DNA of 64,000 bases from positions 62,001 to 126,000 of the forward strand of contig NZ_BEWL01000002.1 of NCBI RefSeq assembly GCF_002723915.1, read 5' to 3'. The notes under the pieces are model-generated. The model searched no databases. It was not told the DNA's origin and was given only the letters and a program-made list of their open reading frames with translations. The position numbers were made by a program, and so were the translations under genes. Below, piece after piece: positions 36,094 through 45,290 of the stretch. Each line of letters opens with the position of its first letter. Positions within the stretch are counted from its first letter, which is position 1. Source of the DNA: Gluconobacter albidus. GTDB lineage: Bacteria; Pseudomonadota; Alphaproteobacteria; Acetobacterales; Acetobacteraceae.

Positions 36094-38442
36094 ATGAAAA
36101 GACAGACGTCTCTGGGCCTTCTTCTGGGCAGTACGCTTTTATGGGGCAGCCTTGCACAGCATGTCCATGCAGCAGAACCGTCCCAGGCGACGCAGGGTTG
36201 GCCGCAATCGCCACAGGCGCCCAGGGGGGCGCCGAATATTGTCGTTATTCTGATTGATGATGTCGGATTTGGTGCGACGAATGTTTTTGGTGGTCCGATT
36301 TCGACACCGGATTTTGCACGTCTGGCGGATGCCGGGCTGCGATATGACAATTTTCACGTCAATGCTTTGTGCTCCCCGTCGCGGGCATCATTGCTGACGG
36401 GATACAATGACCGGCAGGTGGGGTTTGGAAATATCGAAGAAGCGGCTTCGAAGCATCCGGGATATAATACCGTTCTGCCTGCGAACGTGACGCCGGTTGC
36501 CGAAGTTCTCAAGGAACACGGGTATAATACGGCGGCATTCGGGAAATGGCACAATACGCCTTACTGGCAGATCAGCGCGGCGGGGCCATTTGATCTGTGG
36601 CCGACAGGGCGGTGGGGGTTCGAACATTTCTACGGCTTCCTTGCCGCAGCGGACAACCAGTATTATCCGCGTCTTTACCGTGACCAGACCCCTGTTGAGC
36701 CGTCTTCCACGCCGGAACAGGGCTATTACTTCACGACCGACATCACCAACGAAGCCGTTCGCTGGCTGCATCAGCATGACGCCGTGGCGCACGACAAACC
36801 GTTCTTCCTTTATTATGCGACGGGTGCGACGCACGAGCCACATCATGTGCCCAAGGCATGGATTGCGAAATATAAAGGGAAGTTCGATCAGGGCTGGGAT
36901 GTTATCCGGCAGCAGAGCTTTGAGCGTCAGAAGGCGCTTGGCGTTATCCCGGCGAATGCGGAACTGACACCGCGCCCCTCCACCCTGCCTGCATGGGACA
37001 GTCTGTCTCCGGATGAAAAGAAGCTGCTCGCGCATCAGGCCGAGGTTTATGCCGCTTTTGCCGAAGAGACGGATCATGAAGTCGGGCGGCTTCTGGAGAC
37101 GCTGCGGGAGGAAGGCATTGCGGACAACACGCTTGTCCTGGAAGTGTTCGGGGATAATGGGGGGAGTGCCGAAGGCGGGTTTCTGGGGAAGGATGCGAAG
37201 ACTGCGGAGGGCGGAACGCCGGATGTCAGGACGCGTCTGGCCGACAGTGATGCGCTGGGAAGCGAGTTGTATCTCAACCATTATGCCGCCGCATGGGCAT
37301 GGGCGCTGACGTCTCCGTTTCAGGGCACGAAACAGGATGCCGCCCATCTGGGCGGGACGACGGACCCGCTGGTCATCTCCTGGCCCGCACGCATCCACGA
37401 TACTCATGGAATACGGGGGCAATTCGGGCATCTGAACGATATTGCGCCAACGCTTTATGAAGCCGCCGGAATTACACCGCCGTCCCACACGGCGGGCGTT
37501 GAGCAACTCCCGATTGAAGGCCGGAGCCTGCTTTATACGTTCGATCATCCCGACGCCCCCTCGCGGCACAAAGTGCAGTATTTCACCACGAGCGGAAATC
37601 TGGGCATCTATTCCGATGGATGGTGGGCCGGCCAGCTTGCTCAGGAAACGTGGGAGGTGGGTGACAACCGCGTGTATCTTACGCGTGGGACACAGCGGCA
37701 GACGCATCCGTGGGAGCTCTACAGGCTGAGCGATGACTACAGTCAGGCCCATGATCTGGCTGCGAAATATCCCGAAAAACTCAAAGAGCTTCAGGCGCTT
37801 TTCCAGCACGAGGCCAGCCGTAATCATGCAGATCCGCTCCGGCCCGGAGTTGACGCCTATCCGCTTGGTACGGCGACAGGCCAGACGGTCTTTACATACC
37901 GCTCTGGCGTGGATCGCGTAGGGCCGCGTTTTGCACCGGATCTGGGGCATGATCCGTATACGCTGAGTGCTGATGTCGATGTCCCTGCGGGCGGGGCGCA
38001 GGGGGTGATTTTCGCCGAGGGCGGGCGATATGGGGGTGTCACCCTTTATGTTTCGAAGGGGCGCCTTGTTTATGAAGCCAATGCAAATGGTGTGCGGACA
38101 GGACAGATCGTAACGTCTGCTCCTTTGGCGGCAGGACGGCGGCATATTGTCGTGACGGTCACACCGGAGCAGGAGCGGACAGCGGGGAAAAGCGATGCGG
38201 CAGCGGAGATGATCCGGCGCTGGGTGGGCGGGAAACCGGTTCTCGCGACGGTAGGGCTTTCCGTGGACGGAGCCCCGGCCCGGCAGGCGCGTTTCAGCAA
38301 CATCGCCCTGTCATCGCGCGAGACCCTCGATATCGGTCGTGATCTGGGATCTGCCGTGAGCCCGGCCTATACTGTGCCCGCAGCATTTACGGGCCGTATC
38401 GACACGGTCACCCTCACGACTGCGCAGTCCTCCGGCCAATGA
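36094..38442 (+). CDS. Large Cys-type arylsulfatase with C-terminal beta domain, Sec signal
   Basis: A 782-residue sulfatase. The ATG at 36094 is preferred over 36088 because GAGGA lies 6 nt before it and abuts the other. The signal peptide looks Sec-type (KRQTSLGLLLGSTLLWGSLA), without a twin arginine. The fold shows NIVVILIDDVGFG, the active-site CSPSR (Cys93), FGKWHNTPYW and EVFGDNGGSAEGG. After about residue 600 an added beta-sandwich (DVDVPAGGAQGVIFAEGG, GRLVYEAN) resembles the C-terminal domain of the long arylsulfatases of about 780 residues. It follows the receptor gene by 17 bp and is coupled to the next sulfatase. Confidence 0.92.
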   Translation: MKRQTSLGLLLGSTLLWGSLAQHVHAAEPSQATQGWPQSPQAPRGAPNIVVILIDDVGFGATNVFGGPISTPDFARLADAGLRYDNFHVNALCSPSRASLLTGYNDRQVGFGNIEEAASKHPGYNTVLPANVTPVAEVLKEHGYNTAAFGKWHNTPYWQISAAGPFDLWPTGRWGFEHFYGFLAAADNQYYPRLYRDQTPVEPSSTPEQGYYFTTDITNEAVRWLHQHDAVAHDKPFFLYYATGATHEPHHVPKAWIAKYKGKFDQGWDVIRQQSFERQKALGVIPANAELTPRPSTLPAWDSLSPDEKKLLAHQAEVYAAFAEETDHEVGRLLETLREEGIADNTLVLEVFGDNGGSAEGGFLGKDAKTAEGGTPDVRTRLADSDALGSELYLNHYAAAWAWALTSPFQGTKQDAAHLGGTTDPLVISWPARIHDTHGIRGQFGHLNDIAPTLYEAAGITPPSHTAGVEQLPIEGRSLLYTFDHPDAPSRHKVQYFTTSGNLGIYSDGWWAGQLAQETWEVGDNRVYLTRGTQRQTHPWELYRLSDDYSQAHDLAAKYPEKLKELQALFQHEASRNHADPLRPGVDAYPLGTATGQTVFTYRSGVDRVGPRFAPDLGHDPYTLSADVDVPAGGAQGVIFAEGGRYGGVTLYVSKGRLVYEANANGVRTGQIVTSAPLAAGRRHIVVTVTPEQERTAGKSDAAAEMIRRWVGGKPVLATVGLSVDGAPARQARFSNIALSSRETLDIGRDLGSAVSPAYTVPAAFTGRIDTVTLTTAQSSGQ

Positions 38443-38471
38443 ATCCCGTTCCATCAAAGGAGGCGCAGGCC

Positions 38472-39893
38472 TTGATCCGTTCAATCCGCATGAACCGCCG
38501 GACACTCCTCGCCGGGACCGCAGCGCTCGGCACGGTTACTCTGGGTCTCTCGGAGGGGGCTGCGCAGGCGGCTTCCAGGGCAGTCTCGCGGGCGCCCAAC
38601 ATCATTTACATCATCGCGGATGACTTGGGTGTGTATGATCTGGGCTGTTACGGCCAGACCAGAATCCGCACACCGCATATCGACCGGATGGCGGCTCAGG
38701 GCATGAAGTTCACGCAGGCTTATGGTGGCGCGCCTATCTGCTCGCCTTCCCGCTGTGCGCTCATGACGGGGCGCCATATGGGACATGCGTCCATCCGAGA
38801 CAATTTTGCGCTCGCCGGAGGCGTGGTCGGATACAAGGGGAAGGAACAGATCCGCAGGGCCAATCTGTTCGATCAGGAACCGACGGTCGCGTCCGTTCTG
38901 AAAGAGCAGGGATATGTGACGGGGCTGGTGGGGAAGTGGCATCTCGATGGTTACGATCCTGACGCCATCCCGACGCGGCACGGGTTTGATGAATTCCACG
39001 GATGGCTGACGCAAACGGAAAAGACGCAGGGCTATTTTCCGGAGAAATGGTACGACGGCACGACGTTACAGGATGTCGCGGGAAATGCCGGCGGGGGGCG
39101 GGCTGTCTACGAAACCGACATCGTGACGGATCAGAGCTGCGACTTCATCAGGCGTCATCGTCAGAAGCCCTTTTTTCTGACGGTCGCCTATAATGCGCCG
39201 CATAGCCCGCATATTACACCAGCCGAGGGGGATTATGCAGGAGAGCCCTGGGGCGCCCGGGAAAAGGCCTATGCGGCCATGATCGAATTTCTGGACGCTG
39301 GCGTCGGCAGTATTCTGCAAACGCTTGAAGCGTCCGGGCTGGACAATGATACGATCGTGTTTGTGTCGTCCGATCATGGGCCGAGATCCGAACCTACGGC
39401 GGAGCAGACGGAAGTTGTGACCTTCTTCAACTCTCATGGTCCGTTGCGAGGCTATAAACGCGAGCTTTACGAGGGTGGAATCCGTGTTCCGCTGATTGCG
39501 CGATGGCCTTCACGGATCGCTGCGGGCGCGACGAACGGGACACCCGTTTATCATCCCGATTTGCTGCCGACGGTTCTCGGGCTGGCAGGGCGCAGTGTTC
39601 CTGTGGTGACGGATGGTCGCGATCTGACGCCCGTTCTGCTGGGGCATGGGGAGCTGCCGGAGCGACTGCTCTACTGGGAGACATATGAGCCGTCTTTCTG
39701 GCAGGCGGCGCGTCTGGGGCGATGGAAAATCGTGCGGCCCGTCGGGTCATCCCGGCTGGAGCTTTATGATCTGACGGCAGATCCGGGCGAAAAGCGCGAT
39801 GTGGCCGCCAGGCATCCCGAGATTATCCGTGAACTCTCAGGACGACTTGTATCGGAACACAGGCCGTCGCGTGAGTATCCGATCGCCCTTTAA
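38472..39893 (+). CDS. Tat-exported Cys-type sulfatase
   Basis: A sulfatase of about 473 residues. I chose the TTG at 38472 because AAAGGAGG lies 8 nt before it; an ATG at 38439 overlapping the previous stop (ATGA) and one at 38490 are alternatives. All give the Tat motif MNRRTLLAGTAALG. Active site: CSPSR in GAPICSPSRCALMTG (Cys90 from the TTG), NIIYIIADDLGVYDLGCYG for metals, VGKWHLDGYDP and FVSSDHGPRSEP. It ends at a very strong terminator that closes the sulfur island. The substrate is unknown. Confidence 0.92.
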   Translation: MIRSIRMNRRTLLAGTAALGTVTLGLSEGAAQAASRAVSRAPNIIYIIADDLGVYDLGCYGQTRIRTPHIDRMAAQGMKFTQAYGGAPICSPSRCALMTGRHMGHASIRDNFALAGGVVGYKGKEQIRRANLFDQEPTVASVLKEQGYVTGLVGKWHLDGYDPDAIPTRHGFDEFHGWLTQTEKTQGYFPEKWYDGTTLQDVAGNAGGGRAVYETDIVTDQSCDFIRRHRQKPFFLTVAYNAPHSPHITPAEGDYAGEPWGAREKAYAAMIEFLDAGVGSILQTLEASGLDNDTIVFVSSDHGPRSEPTAEQTEVVTFFNSHGPLRGYKRELYEGGIRVPLIARWPSRIAAGATNGTPVYHPDLLPTVLGLAGRSVPVVTDGRDLTPVLLGHGELPERLLYWETYEPSFWQAARLGRWKIVRPVGSSRLELYDLTADPGEKRDVAARHPEIIRELSGRLVSEHRPSREYPIAL

Positions 39894-39909
39894 CTGGCGA
39901 AAAGGAGGG

Positions 39910-39952
39910 CACCGGTCATCGTCCGCCCAAGCAGAAGAGACGATGACCGGTG
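39910..39952. terminator. Strong bidirectional hairpin terminator
   Basis: CACCGGTCATCGTC (39910-39923) and GACGATGACCGGTG (39939-39952) are perfect 14-bp arms with a 15-nt loop. It lies between the convergent stops of the last sulfatase (39893) and the DAK-family kinase (39962), separating the sulfur island from the tetritol locus. Confidence 0.85.
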
Positions 39953-39961
39953 ACTTTGCTG

Positions 39962-41719
39962 TCAGGCCCTGAGGTCGTGCAGCAGATCGTGGCCGTGCTG
40001 GGCAGCCATGCCGCTTTTCAGGTCCCTGCCGACGCTGCGTACGCACAGGGCGAGGGACAGGGCGCCGGCATCGGGATGGCCCTTGCTGCGCTCGCCATGC
40101 ATTTTCGCACGTCCCATCCGGGGCAACAGGTTGCGTGTGTCCTGCGCGGCCTGATAGGCGGCTTCCGCGCTTTCCATCCAGGCTTTGACGAGTTCATGGC
40201 CCGCGGCCAGTTCCCGCTCCAGCGTTTCCACAAACGGGACCAGCGCATCCACGAGCGTCTTGTCGCCGGGCCTGGCCCTGCCGAGCAGCATGATGCGCTC
40301 CATACTGTTGCGGGCACCCTGCGAAAGCTGCCGGGCATTTGGCAGACGGCCATCATCGAGCGCCGTGCTGAAGGCCCGCAGACCTTCGCCCCAGAGCGCG
40401 CCCGATGTGCCCCCGGCACGATCGGCCCAGGCATCGGCTGCCGTGGCCAGAACCGTAGCCGGGCCGGCACCGGCATTGGCCGCGTTACGGGCGGCGCGGG
40501 CAGACGCTGCGGCCCCGCGCGCCATGCCCTGTCCATGGTCGCCATCGCCTGCAAGTGCGTCGATATGGCCGAGGCTGGATTCCTCGGCGGCCAGCATTTT
40601 CGCCAGATTTTCCATGACATCCGCGACGCACGCCCCGCCCTGACGGCCCGCTGCGGTATCGGAGCGCATATAGACGATCGTTGCCTCATCTTCGACGGCA
40701 AGGTCGGCCACGCCGTCTCCGACCAGTGTGCCGTGGCGCAGGGCCGCGGAATCCACCGGCGCGCGCCAGTACTGCTCAAGATCCTCGTCGAGCCATGTCA
40801 GGGTCAGGGAACAGCCCGCCATGTCCAGACTTGTGACATACTCGCCCACCAGCGGGGCCACGAGGGTCAGCCCGGCGTTTTCGAACATTGGCGCCAGCGC
40901 GTTCCAAAGCACGAAAAGCTCTTCCTGCTTGGTGCTGCCCAGACCGTTCAGCAGCACGGCGACACGGCGCGGCGCCTCGTGGGGAATTTCGGCCAGCAGG
41001 CGGTCGAACAGGATTTTTGCCAGCGCTTCCGGGCTGGGGACGTCCTGTTCGTCAATTCCCGGCTCACCGTGAACGCCCAGGCCCAGAGCCATGCGGTTTT
41101 TGGGAACCTCGAACAGTTTTTCAGTCTCGCCGGGCAGGGTGCAGCCGTCGAAAGCCACGCCGAAGGTGCAGGTCTGACGGTTCACGCGATGCGCGACTTC
41201 CTCGACCTCATCGAGCGTCAGTCCGGCTTCGGCAGCGGCCCCTACGATCTTGAAAATCAGCAGGTCTCCCGCAATGCCCCGGCGGCGTTCGCGGGTGGAA
41301 GCGTCCGAACTGGCCACGTCATCGGCAGTTGCCAGAAGGCGGACGTCATAGCCTTCTTCGCGCAGACGGTCGGCGGCAATGCCGAAATTGAGCACATCGC
41401 CCGCGTAGTTGCCGTATCCTAGGATGATCCCGCCGCCGAGATCGGCCTGTCGGGCGATGCTCTTGATCGCCTGCGTGGAGGGGGATGCGAAAATGTCGCC
41501 TGCCACGGCAGCATCGCCGAAGCCCTTGCCGACATAGCCCGCAAAGGCGGGATAATGGCCCGAGCCGCCGCCCAGCACGACGGCGACTTTGCCTTTCGGA
41601 CCTGGCTTTGCCCGCAGAACGCCGCCACGGACGAGGCGCACAAGGTCATGATGGATCAGGCTGAACCCGCGAAGGGCCGACATTGCGAAATTGGATGCGT
41701 CGCCGCAGATCTTGGTCAT
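39962..41719 (-). CDS. Dihydroxyacetone-kinase-family kinase, probably an erythrulose kinase
   Basis: A 585-residue single-chain DAK kinase. Residues 1-330 are the DhaK domain (VVLGGGSGHYPAFAGYVG and GLGVHGEPG, whose His binds the ketose covalently). Residues 380-585 are the DhaL ATP domain (DALAGDGDHGQGMARG, with the metal-binding aspartates, and ADRAGGTSGALWGEG). Kinases of this family encoded beside TIM-like and RpiB-like isomerases act on D- or L-erythrulose (DerK/LerK) rather than dihydroxyacetone, and that context is present here. It is the last gene of the six-gene unit starting near 46659. Plain dihydroxyacetone kinase activity remains possible. Confidence 0.88.
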   Translation of the reverse strand: MTKICGDASNFAMSALRGFSLIHHDLVRLVRGGVLRAKPGPKGKVAVVLGGGSGHYPAFAGYVGKGFGDAAVAGDIFASPSTQAIKSIARQADLGGGIILGYGNYAGDVLNFGIAADRLREEGYDVRLLATADDVASSDASTRERRRGIAGDLLIFKIVGAAAEAGLTLDEVEEVAHRVNRQTCTFGVAFDGCTLPGETEKLFEVPKNRMALGLGVHGEPGIDEQDVPSPEALAKILFDRLLAEIPHEAPRRVAVLLNGLGSTKQEELFVLWNALAPMFENAGLTLVAPLVGEYVTSLDMAGCSLTLTWLDEDLEQYWRAPVDSAALRHGTLVGDGVADLAVEDEATIVYMRSDTAAGRQGGACVADVMENLAKMLAAEESSLGHIDALAGDGDHGQGMARGAAASARAARNAANAGAGPATVLATAADAWADRAGGTSGALWGEGLRAFSTALDDGRLPNARQLSQGARNSMERIMLLGRARPGDKTLVDALVPFVETLERELAAGHELVKAWMESAEAAYQAAQDTRNLLPRMGRAKMHGERSKGHPDAGALSLALCVRSVGRDLKSGMAAQHGHDLLHDLRA

Positions 41720-41755
41720 GTGTTTTTCCTCCAGTCGTGTCCCGCAGCGGGACAG

Positions 41756-42775
41756 TCAGGCTGCATCACGGTTGAGGTAACGACGGGCCAGTGCGTCGAA
41801 GGAGATGGCAAGGACAACGATCCCGCCGCTGACGACCGACTGCCAGTAGGGCGAAATTCCGAACAGGACGATGATGTCTTCGATCATGCCGATGATGACC
41901 GCACCCAGAACCGCTCCGACCGGGCTGCCGATGCCGCCGGTGGTCGCGACACCGCCAATGACGGCTGCGGCGATGGGGGCGAGAACCCATGTGTCACCGA
42001 TGGAAGGCTGGGCCGTTCCCAGACGGGCGACCATCAGGATTCCGGCAAGGGCGGACAGGAACCCGGCGAGGGCAAAAGCGCCCATGCGGATGGCGTTGAC
42101 GCGGATGCCCAGCATCCGGGCGGCGTCCGGGTTGCTGCCGATGGCGTAGATGTAGCGGCCGACGGGCGTGCGGAACATGACGAACGCTACAACCGCCAGA
42201 CACACCAGAAGCACGACGAACGGCACGGGAACACCCATGACGAGCCCACGCCCGAGAAAGGAGATGTCACGGGGAATACCCGTAATGGCTACGCCTTTGG
42301 TCGCAACGAGGTTGGCGCCGCCATAAACGCCGGCCATACCGATCGTCAGCACCAGCGAGTGCAGGCGGAGTTGCGTAATGAGCGCTCCGTTCAGCAATCC
42401 GCACCCGGCTCCCATCAGCAGGCACAGCCCGAGCGAAAGCCAGGGGTTCAGCCCAAGCTGCACCATTAAAATGCCGCCCACCACGCCCGCCAGGCCGCCA
42501 ATGGCGCCAACGGACAGGTCAAGCTCGCCCAGGATCATGAGAACGGACTGTCCGATCGTGACCAGCCCGACAAAGGCCAGCGCACGCGCGATGATCATCA
42601 TGTTGAAGGACGTCAGGAAGTGCGGCGACAGCGCACAGGACGCCCCGAAAATGATGACGAGCGCGGCGATGACGCCGCCCAGCGGATTGCCTACCAGACG
42701 CGACACCAGAGCCTTCATGGGCGGCAGTTTCGGCGGCTTCGACGGCGTGGCGGGGAGGGTGGTTTCAAGCGACAT
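41756..42775 (-). CDS. Sugar/polyol ABC transporter permease (RbsC/EryF-like)
   Basis: A 339-residue inner membrane permease of the ribose/xylose BPD_transp_2 type with 8-10 helices. The start at 42775 (MSLETTLPATPSK) overlaps the end of the ATPase gene by 11 bp. The family marks are GLVTIGQSVLMILGELDLSVGA near residue 85, GVVGGILMVQLG, and NPDAARMLGIRVNAIRMGAF near residue 220. Only one permease gene is present, so it should act as a homodimer. It imports the substrate captured by the binding protein at 44304-45236, probably a tetritol or tetrulose. Confidence 0.9.
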   Translation of the reverse strand: MSLETTLPATPSKPPKLPPMKALVSRLVGNPLGGVIAALVIIFGASCALSPHFLTSFNMMIIARALAFVGLVTIGQSVLMILGELDLSVGAIGGLAGVVGGILMVQLGLNPWLSLGLCLLMGAGCGLLNGALITQLRLHSLVLTIGMAGVYGGANLVATKGVAITGIPRDISFLGRGLVMGVPVPFVVLLVCLAVVAFVMFRTPVGRYIYAIGSNPDAARMLGIRVNAIRMGAFALAGFLSALAGILMVARLGTAQPSIGDTWVLAPIAAAVIGGVATTGGIGSPVGAVLGAVIIGMIEDIIVLFGISPYWQSVVSGGIVVLAISFDALARRYLNRDAA

Positions 42776-44270
42776 GACGGGTCTCCGGGGCGCCGATGAT
42801 CGCGCCGACAAGCGTGTTGACGTCGGTGGTGGCCTGATCGAACGAACCCGTGATCCGGCCGGAATACATGGTGATGATCCGCGAGGCGCAGCGCTGAAGC
42901 TCGGTCATTTCGGACGAGACGAGGATGATCCCCACGCCTTCTTCGGCAAGCTGCTGCATGATCCGGTAAATCTGGAATTTGGTTCCGATATCGATCCCTT
43001 TGGTAGGTTCGTCGAAAATCAGGACGCGCGGCCTGCGGGCCATCGCCCGTCCGATGATCGCCTTCTGCTGGTTGCCGCCTGACAGATGAACGATTTTTTT
43101 GGCCGCGGAGGACGTCCGGACGTCGAACTGCCGGATCGTCTCCGCCACGACGTCATTTTCGCGCCGGGAGGAAATGACGCCGCCGCGCTTCATGCGGTCC
43201 AGAACCGAGAGGCTGATATTTTCCCGCACGCTGAGCAGCGGGAAAATGCCATGATGTTTGCGCTCTTCGGAGAGGTAAACCATCCCCATCGCTACGGCAC
43301 GGTCCGTGCGGCCACGGGGGATTTCCTCTCCGTCGAGGAAGCACTGGCCGGATGTCGCCCGATGATAGCCGAAAATCGTCTGCATCAGTTCGGAGCGGCC
43401 CGCGCCGACAAGCCCCGCAAATCCAAGGATCTCGCCCCGGCGCAGGGTGAAGGATGCGTCCGAGAACCCCGGCCCCGAAATTTGTTTAGCGCTCAAGATC
43501 GTGTCGTTTTCGCTGATGGCGAAACGCGGCTGGAACTTCTCTTCCAGTGAGACAGAACTGCCGGACATGAGCTGGATCAGGTGTCCTTCCGTCATGCCCT
43601 GCATGGGGTAGGTGCCGACGCTACGGCCATTGCGCAGAACCGTTACCGTGTCGCCCAGCTCAAAGATCTCTTCCATCTTGTGGGAGACAAACACGATCGC
43701 GCAGCCGTCATCGCGCAACCTGCGGATGATCCGGAACAGATGCTCGGTTTCGTTTGCCGTTAGCGAGGAGGTCGGTTCATCAAGGATCAGAACCCTGAAT
43801 TCCTCACGGCAGGCTGCGCGCGCGATCTGCAGAAGCTGCTGGTCCGGCACGCTGATTCGGTTCACCAGATGGCCTGGTTTTGCATGAATTCCGAAGCGCT
43901 GGATGAGGTCTGCCGCAGCCTTCTCCATGGCACGCCGCGAGACCGTCAGATGGCCAAACCCGGAGCGGTCGAACGGCATGAACATGTTTTCGGCCACCGT
44001 CATGGAACCGAAAAGGCTCAGCTCCTGCGGTACATAGGCGACCTTCGTAAACAGGGTGCGGTCCGCCAGCGCGTCTCCGTCTTCGATCAGGACGCGGCCC
44101 TCATCGGGGGCGACGAGGCCGGTCAGGACCTTGATCAGGGTGGATTTTCCGGCACCGTTTTCGCCCGCGAGAATATGGATTTTCCCCGGCTCCAGCGTCA
44201 GGTCCACATGATCGAGCGCGACCACGCCGGGATAGGTCTTCCGTACGGCTTCGATCTGAAGAATTGTCAT
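42765..44270 (-). CDS. Sugar/polyol ABC transporter ATP-binding protein, two-domain (RbsA/EryE-like)
   Basis: A 501-residue protein with two fused nucleotide-binding domains, as in RbsA, XylG and EryE. Domain 1 has Walker A GENGAGKST near residue 37 and Walker B LILDEPTSSL. Domain 2 starts near 255 with the degenerate Walker A GLVGAGRSE, signature LSGGNQQK and Walker B LIFDEPTKGID. The signature of the first half is degenerate (NRISVPDQQLLQIARA), which is usual in this class. It is co-transcribed with the binding protein (33 bp upstream) and the permease. Confidence 0.92.
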   Translation of the reverse strand: MTILQIEAVRKTYPGVVALDHVDLTLEPGKIHILAGENGAGKSTLIKVLTGLVAPDEGRVLIEDGDALADRTLFTKVAYVPQELSLFGSMTVAENMFMPFDRSGFGHLTVSRRAMEKAAADLIQRFGIHAKPGHLVNRISVPDQQLLQIARAACREEFRVLILDEPTSSLTANETEHLFRIIRRLRDDGCAIVFVSHKMEEIFELGDTVTVLRNGRSVGTYPMQGMTEGHLIQLMSGSSVSLEEKFQPRFAISENDTILSAKQISGPGFSDASFTLRRGEILGFAGLVGAGRSELMQTIFGYHRATSGQCFLDGEEIPRGRTDRAVAMGMVYLSEERKHHGIFPLLSVRENISLSVLDRMKRGGVISSRRENDVVAETIRQFDVRTSSAAKKIVHLSGGNQQKAIIGRAMARRPRVLIFDEPTKGIDIGTKFQIYRIMQQLAEEGVGIILVSSEMTELQRCASRIITMYSGRITGSFDQATTDVNTLVGAIIGAPETRHVA

Positions 44271-44303
44271 GGTCGTGTTTCCCTTGTCCTGATCGGCAAG
44301 ATG

Positions 44304-45236
44304 TCAGAGGGTCTTGCTGGTCAGGAGATCAATTCCGGTGTCGATATATTTGGGTGTCTTCTGTCCCATGGCTTTCTGCCAGGCAGAGATGACGGCCCAG
44401 TAACCCTGCATTTCGGGGCGGCTGGAGGCGGAAGATTCCGCTACGCCGTCCTTGATGAGCTGGATCATGTCATTGAGGTTGTCGAGGCCGACTTCCTTGA
44501 CTTTACCGGTCTTGCCCCCCTCGCGGATGGCCTGTCCGATGCCCACCGGTCCAGATGCATCGCAGGCGACCCAGCCCACCAGGTCCGGATGGGCCTGCAT
44601 GATGGCGGAGGCCTGTTTCTGGGCGGTTTCGATACTGTCATTGTCGATCCCCGTCGCGACGACTTTCATGTCGGGGTATTTCGCAAAGACCTTCTTTTCA
44701 CACTCGGCCCGAAGCGTATGGTTTGGCGCTGTGGGCACACCCATCATGATGGCAACCTCGCCCTTCTTGCCAACGAGGTTCGCCAGCCTCTCGGCGGCCA
44801 TGGTGCCCTGTTCGCAGAAATCCGCGCCGACTGCCGTGATGTCCATGCCTTCGGGGGGCAGGGAGTCGAACACCGTCATCGGGATTTTCTGGTCCGCTGC
44901 TTCGTCCATGGCGGCGCGATTGCCCTTCTCATCCAGCAGATCAAGGATCAGGCCATCGGGATGGGTCGCGACAGCGCGTTCGATAATGTCGTTCTGCGAA
45001 GACACATCGGCTGTCTGCGGCGCGCGATATTCGATTTCGACCGGGCGGCCCGTCGCTTTGGTGATCATGTCGCCAGCGGCCTTCGCCCCTGTCATGGCCT
45101 TGTCAAACCACGGATGGACCGTTTTGGGGATCAGAACGAAATGCAGGGGCGGGCCACTCTCCGCCGCACAGGCGACGCCGGAGGACAGAACTGGCGCAGC
45201 CGCCAGCATTGCGGCAAAAGCGAATGCCGTTTTCAT
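44304..45236 (-). CDS. Periplasmic sugar/polyol-binding protein (EryG-like)
   Basis: A 310-residue Peripla_BP_4-type binding protein with a Sec signal (MKTAFAFAAMLAAAPVLS, cleavage after CAA near residue 25). The mature part has the LacI-like fold: HFVLIPKTVHPWFDKAMTGA at the start, HPDGLILDLLDE and KIPMTVFDSLPPEG in the hinge-near strands, and LVGWVACDASGPVGIGQA. Neighbouring catabolic genes point to erythritol, threitol or erythrulose as ligand. It lies between the rpiB-like gene and the ATPase gene. Confidence 0.9.
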   Translation of the reverse strand: MKTAFAFAAMLAAAPVLSSGVACAAESGPPLHFVLIPKTVHPWFDKAMTGAKAAGDMITKATGRPVEIEYRAPQTADVSSQNDIIERAVATHPDGLILDLLDEKGNRAAMDEAADQKIPMTVFDSLPPEGMDITAVGADFCEQGTMAAERLANLVGKKGEVAIMMGVPTAPNHTLRAECEKKVFAKYPDMKVVATGIDNDSIETAQKQASAIMQAHPDLVGWVACDASGPVGIGQAIREGGKTGKVKEVGLDNLNDMIQLIKDGVAESSASSRPEMQGYWAVISAWQKAMGQKTPKYIDTGIDLLTSKTL

Positions 45237-45290
45237 AACTCTGTTCTTTCGAAAATCAGCCTGAACCTGTCCGGGCTGAAAGTTTTTATT

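Noticed and set aside
36388-38145. 585-residue minus-strand frame over the large arylsulfatase
   Set aside because: Mirror frame with basic composition; the plus-strand gene carries the CSPSR and metal motifs.
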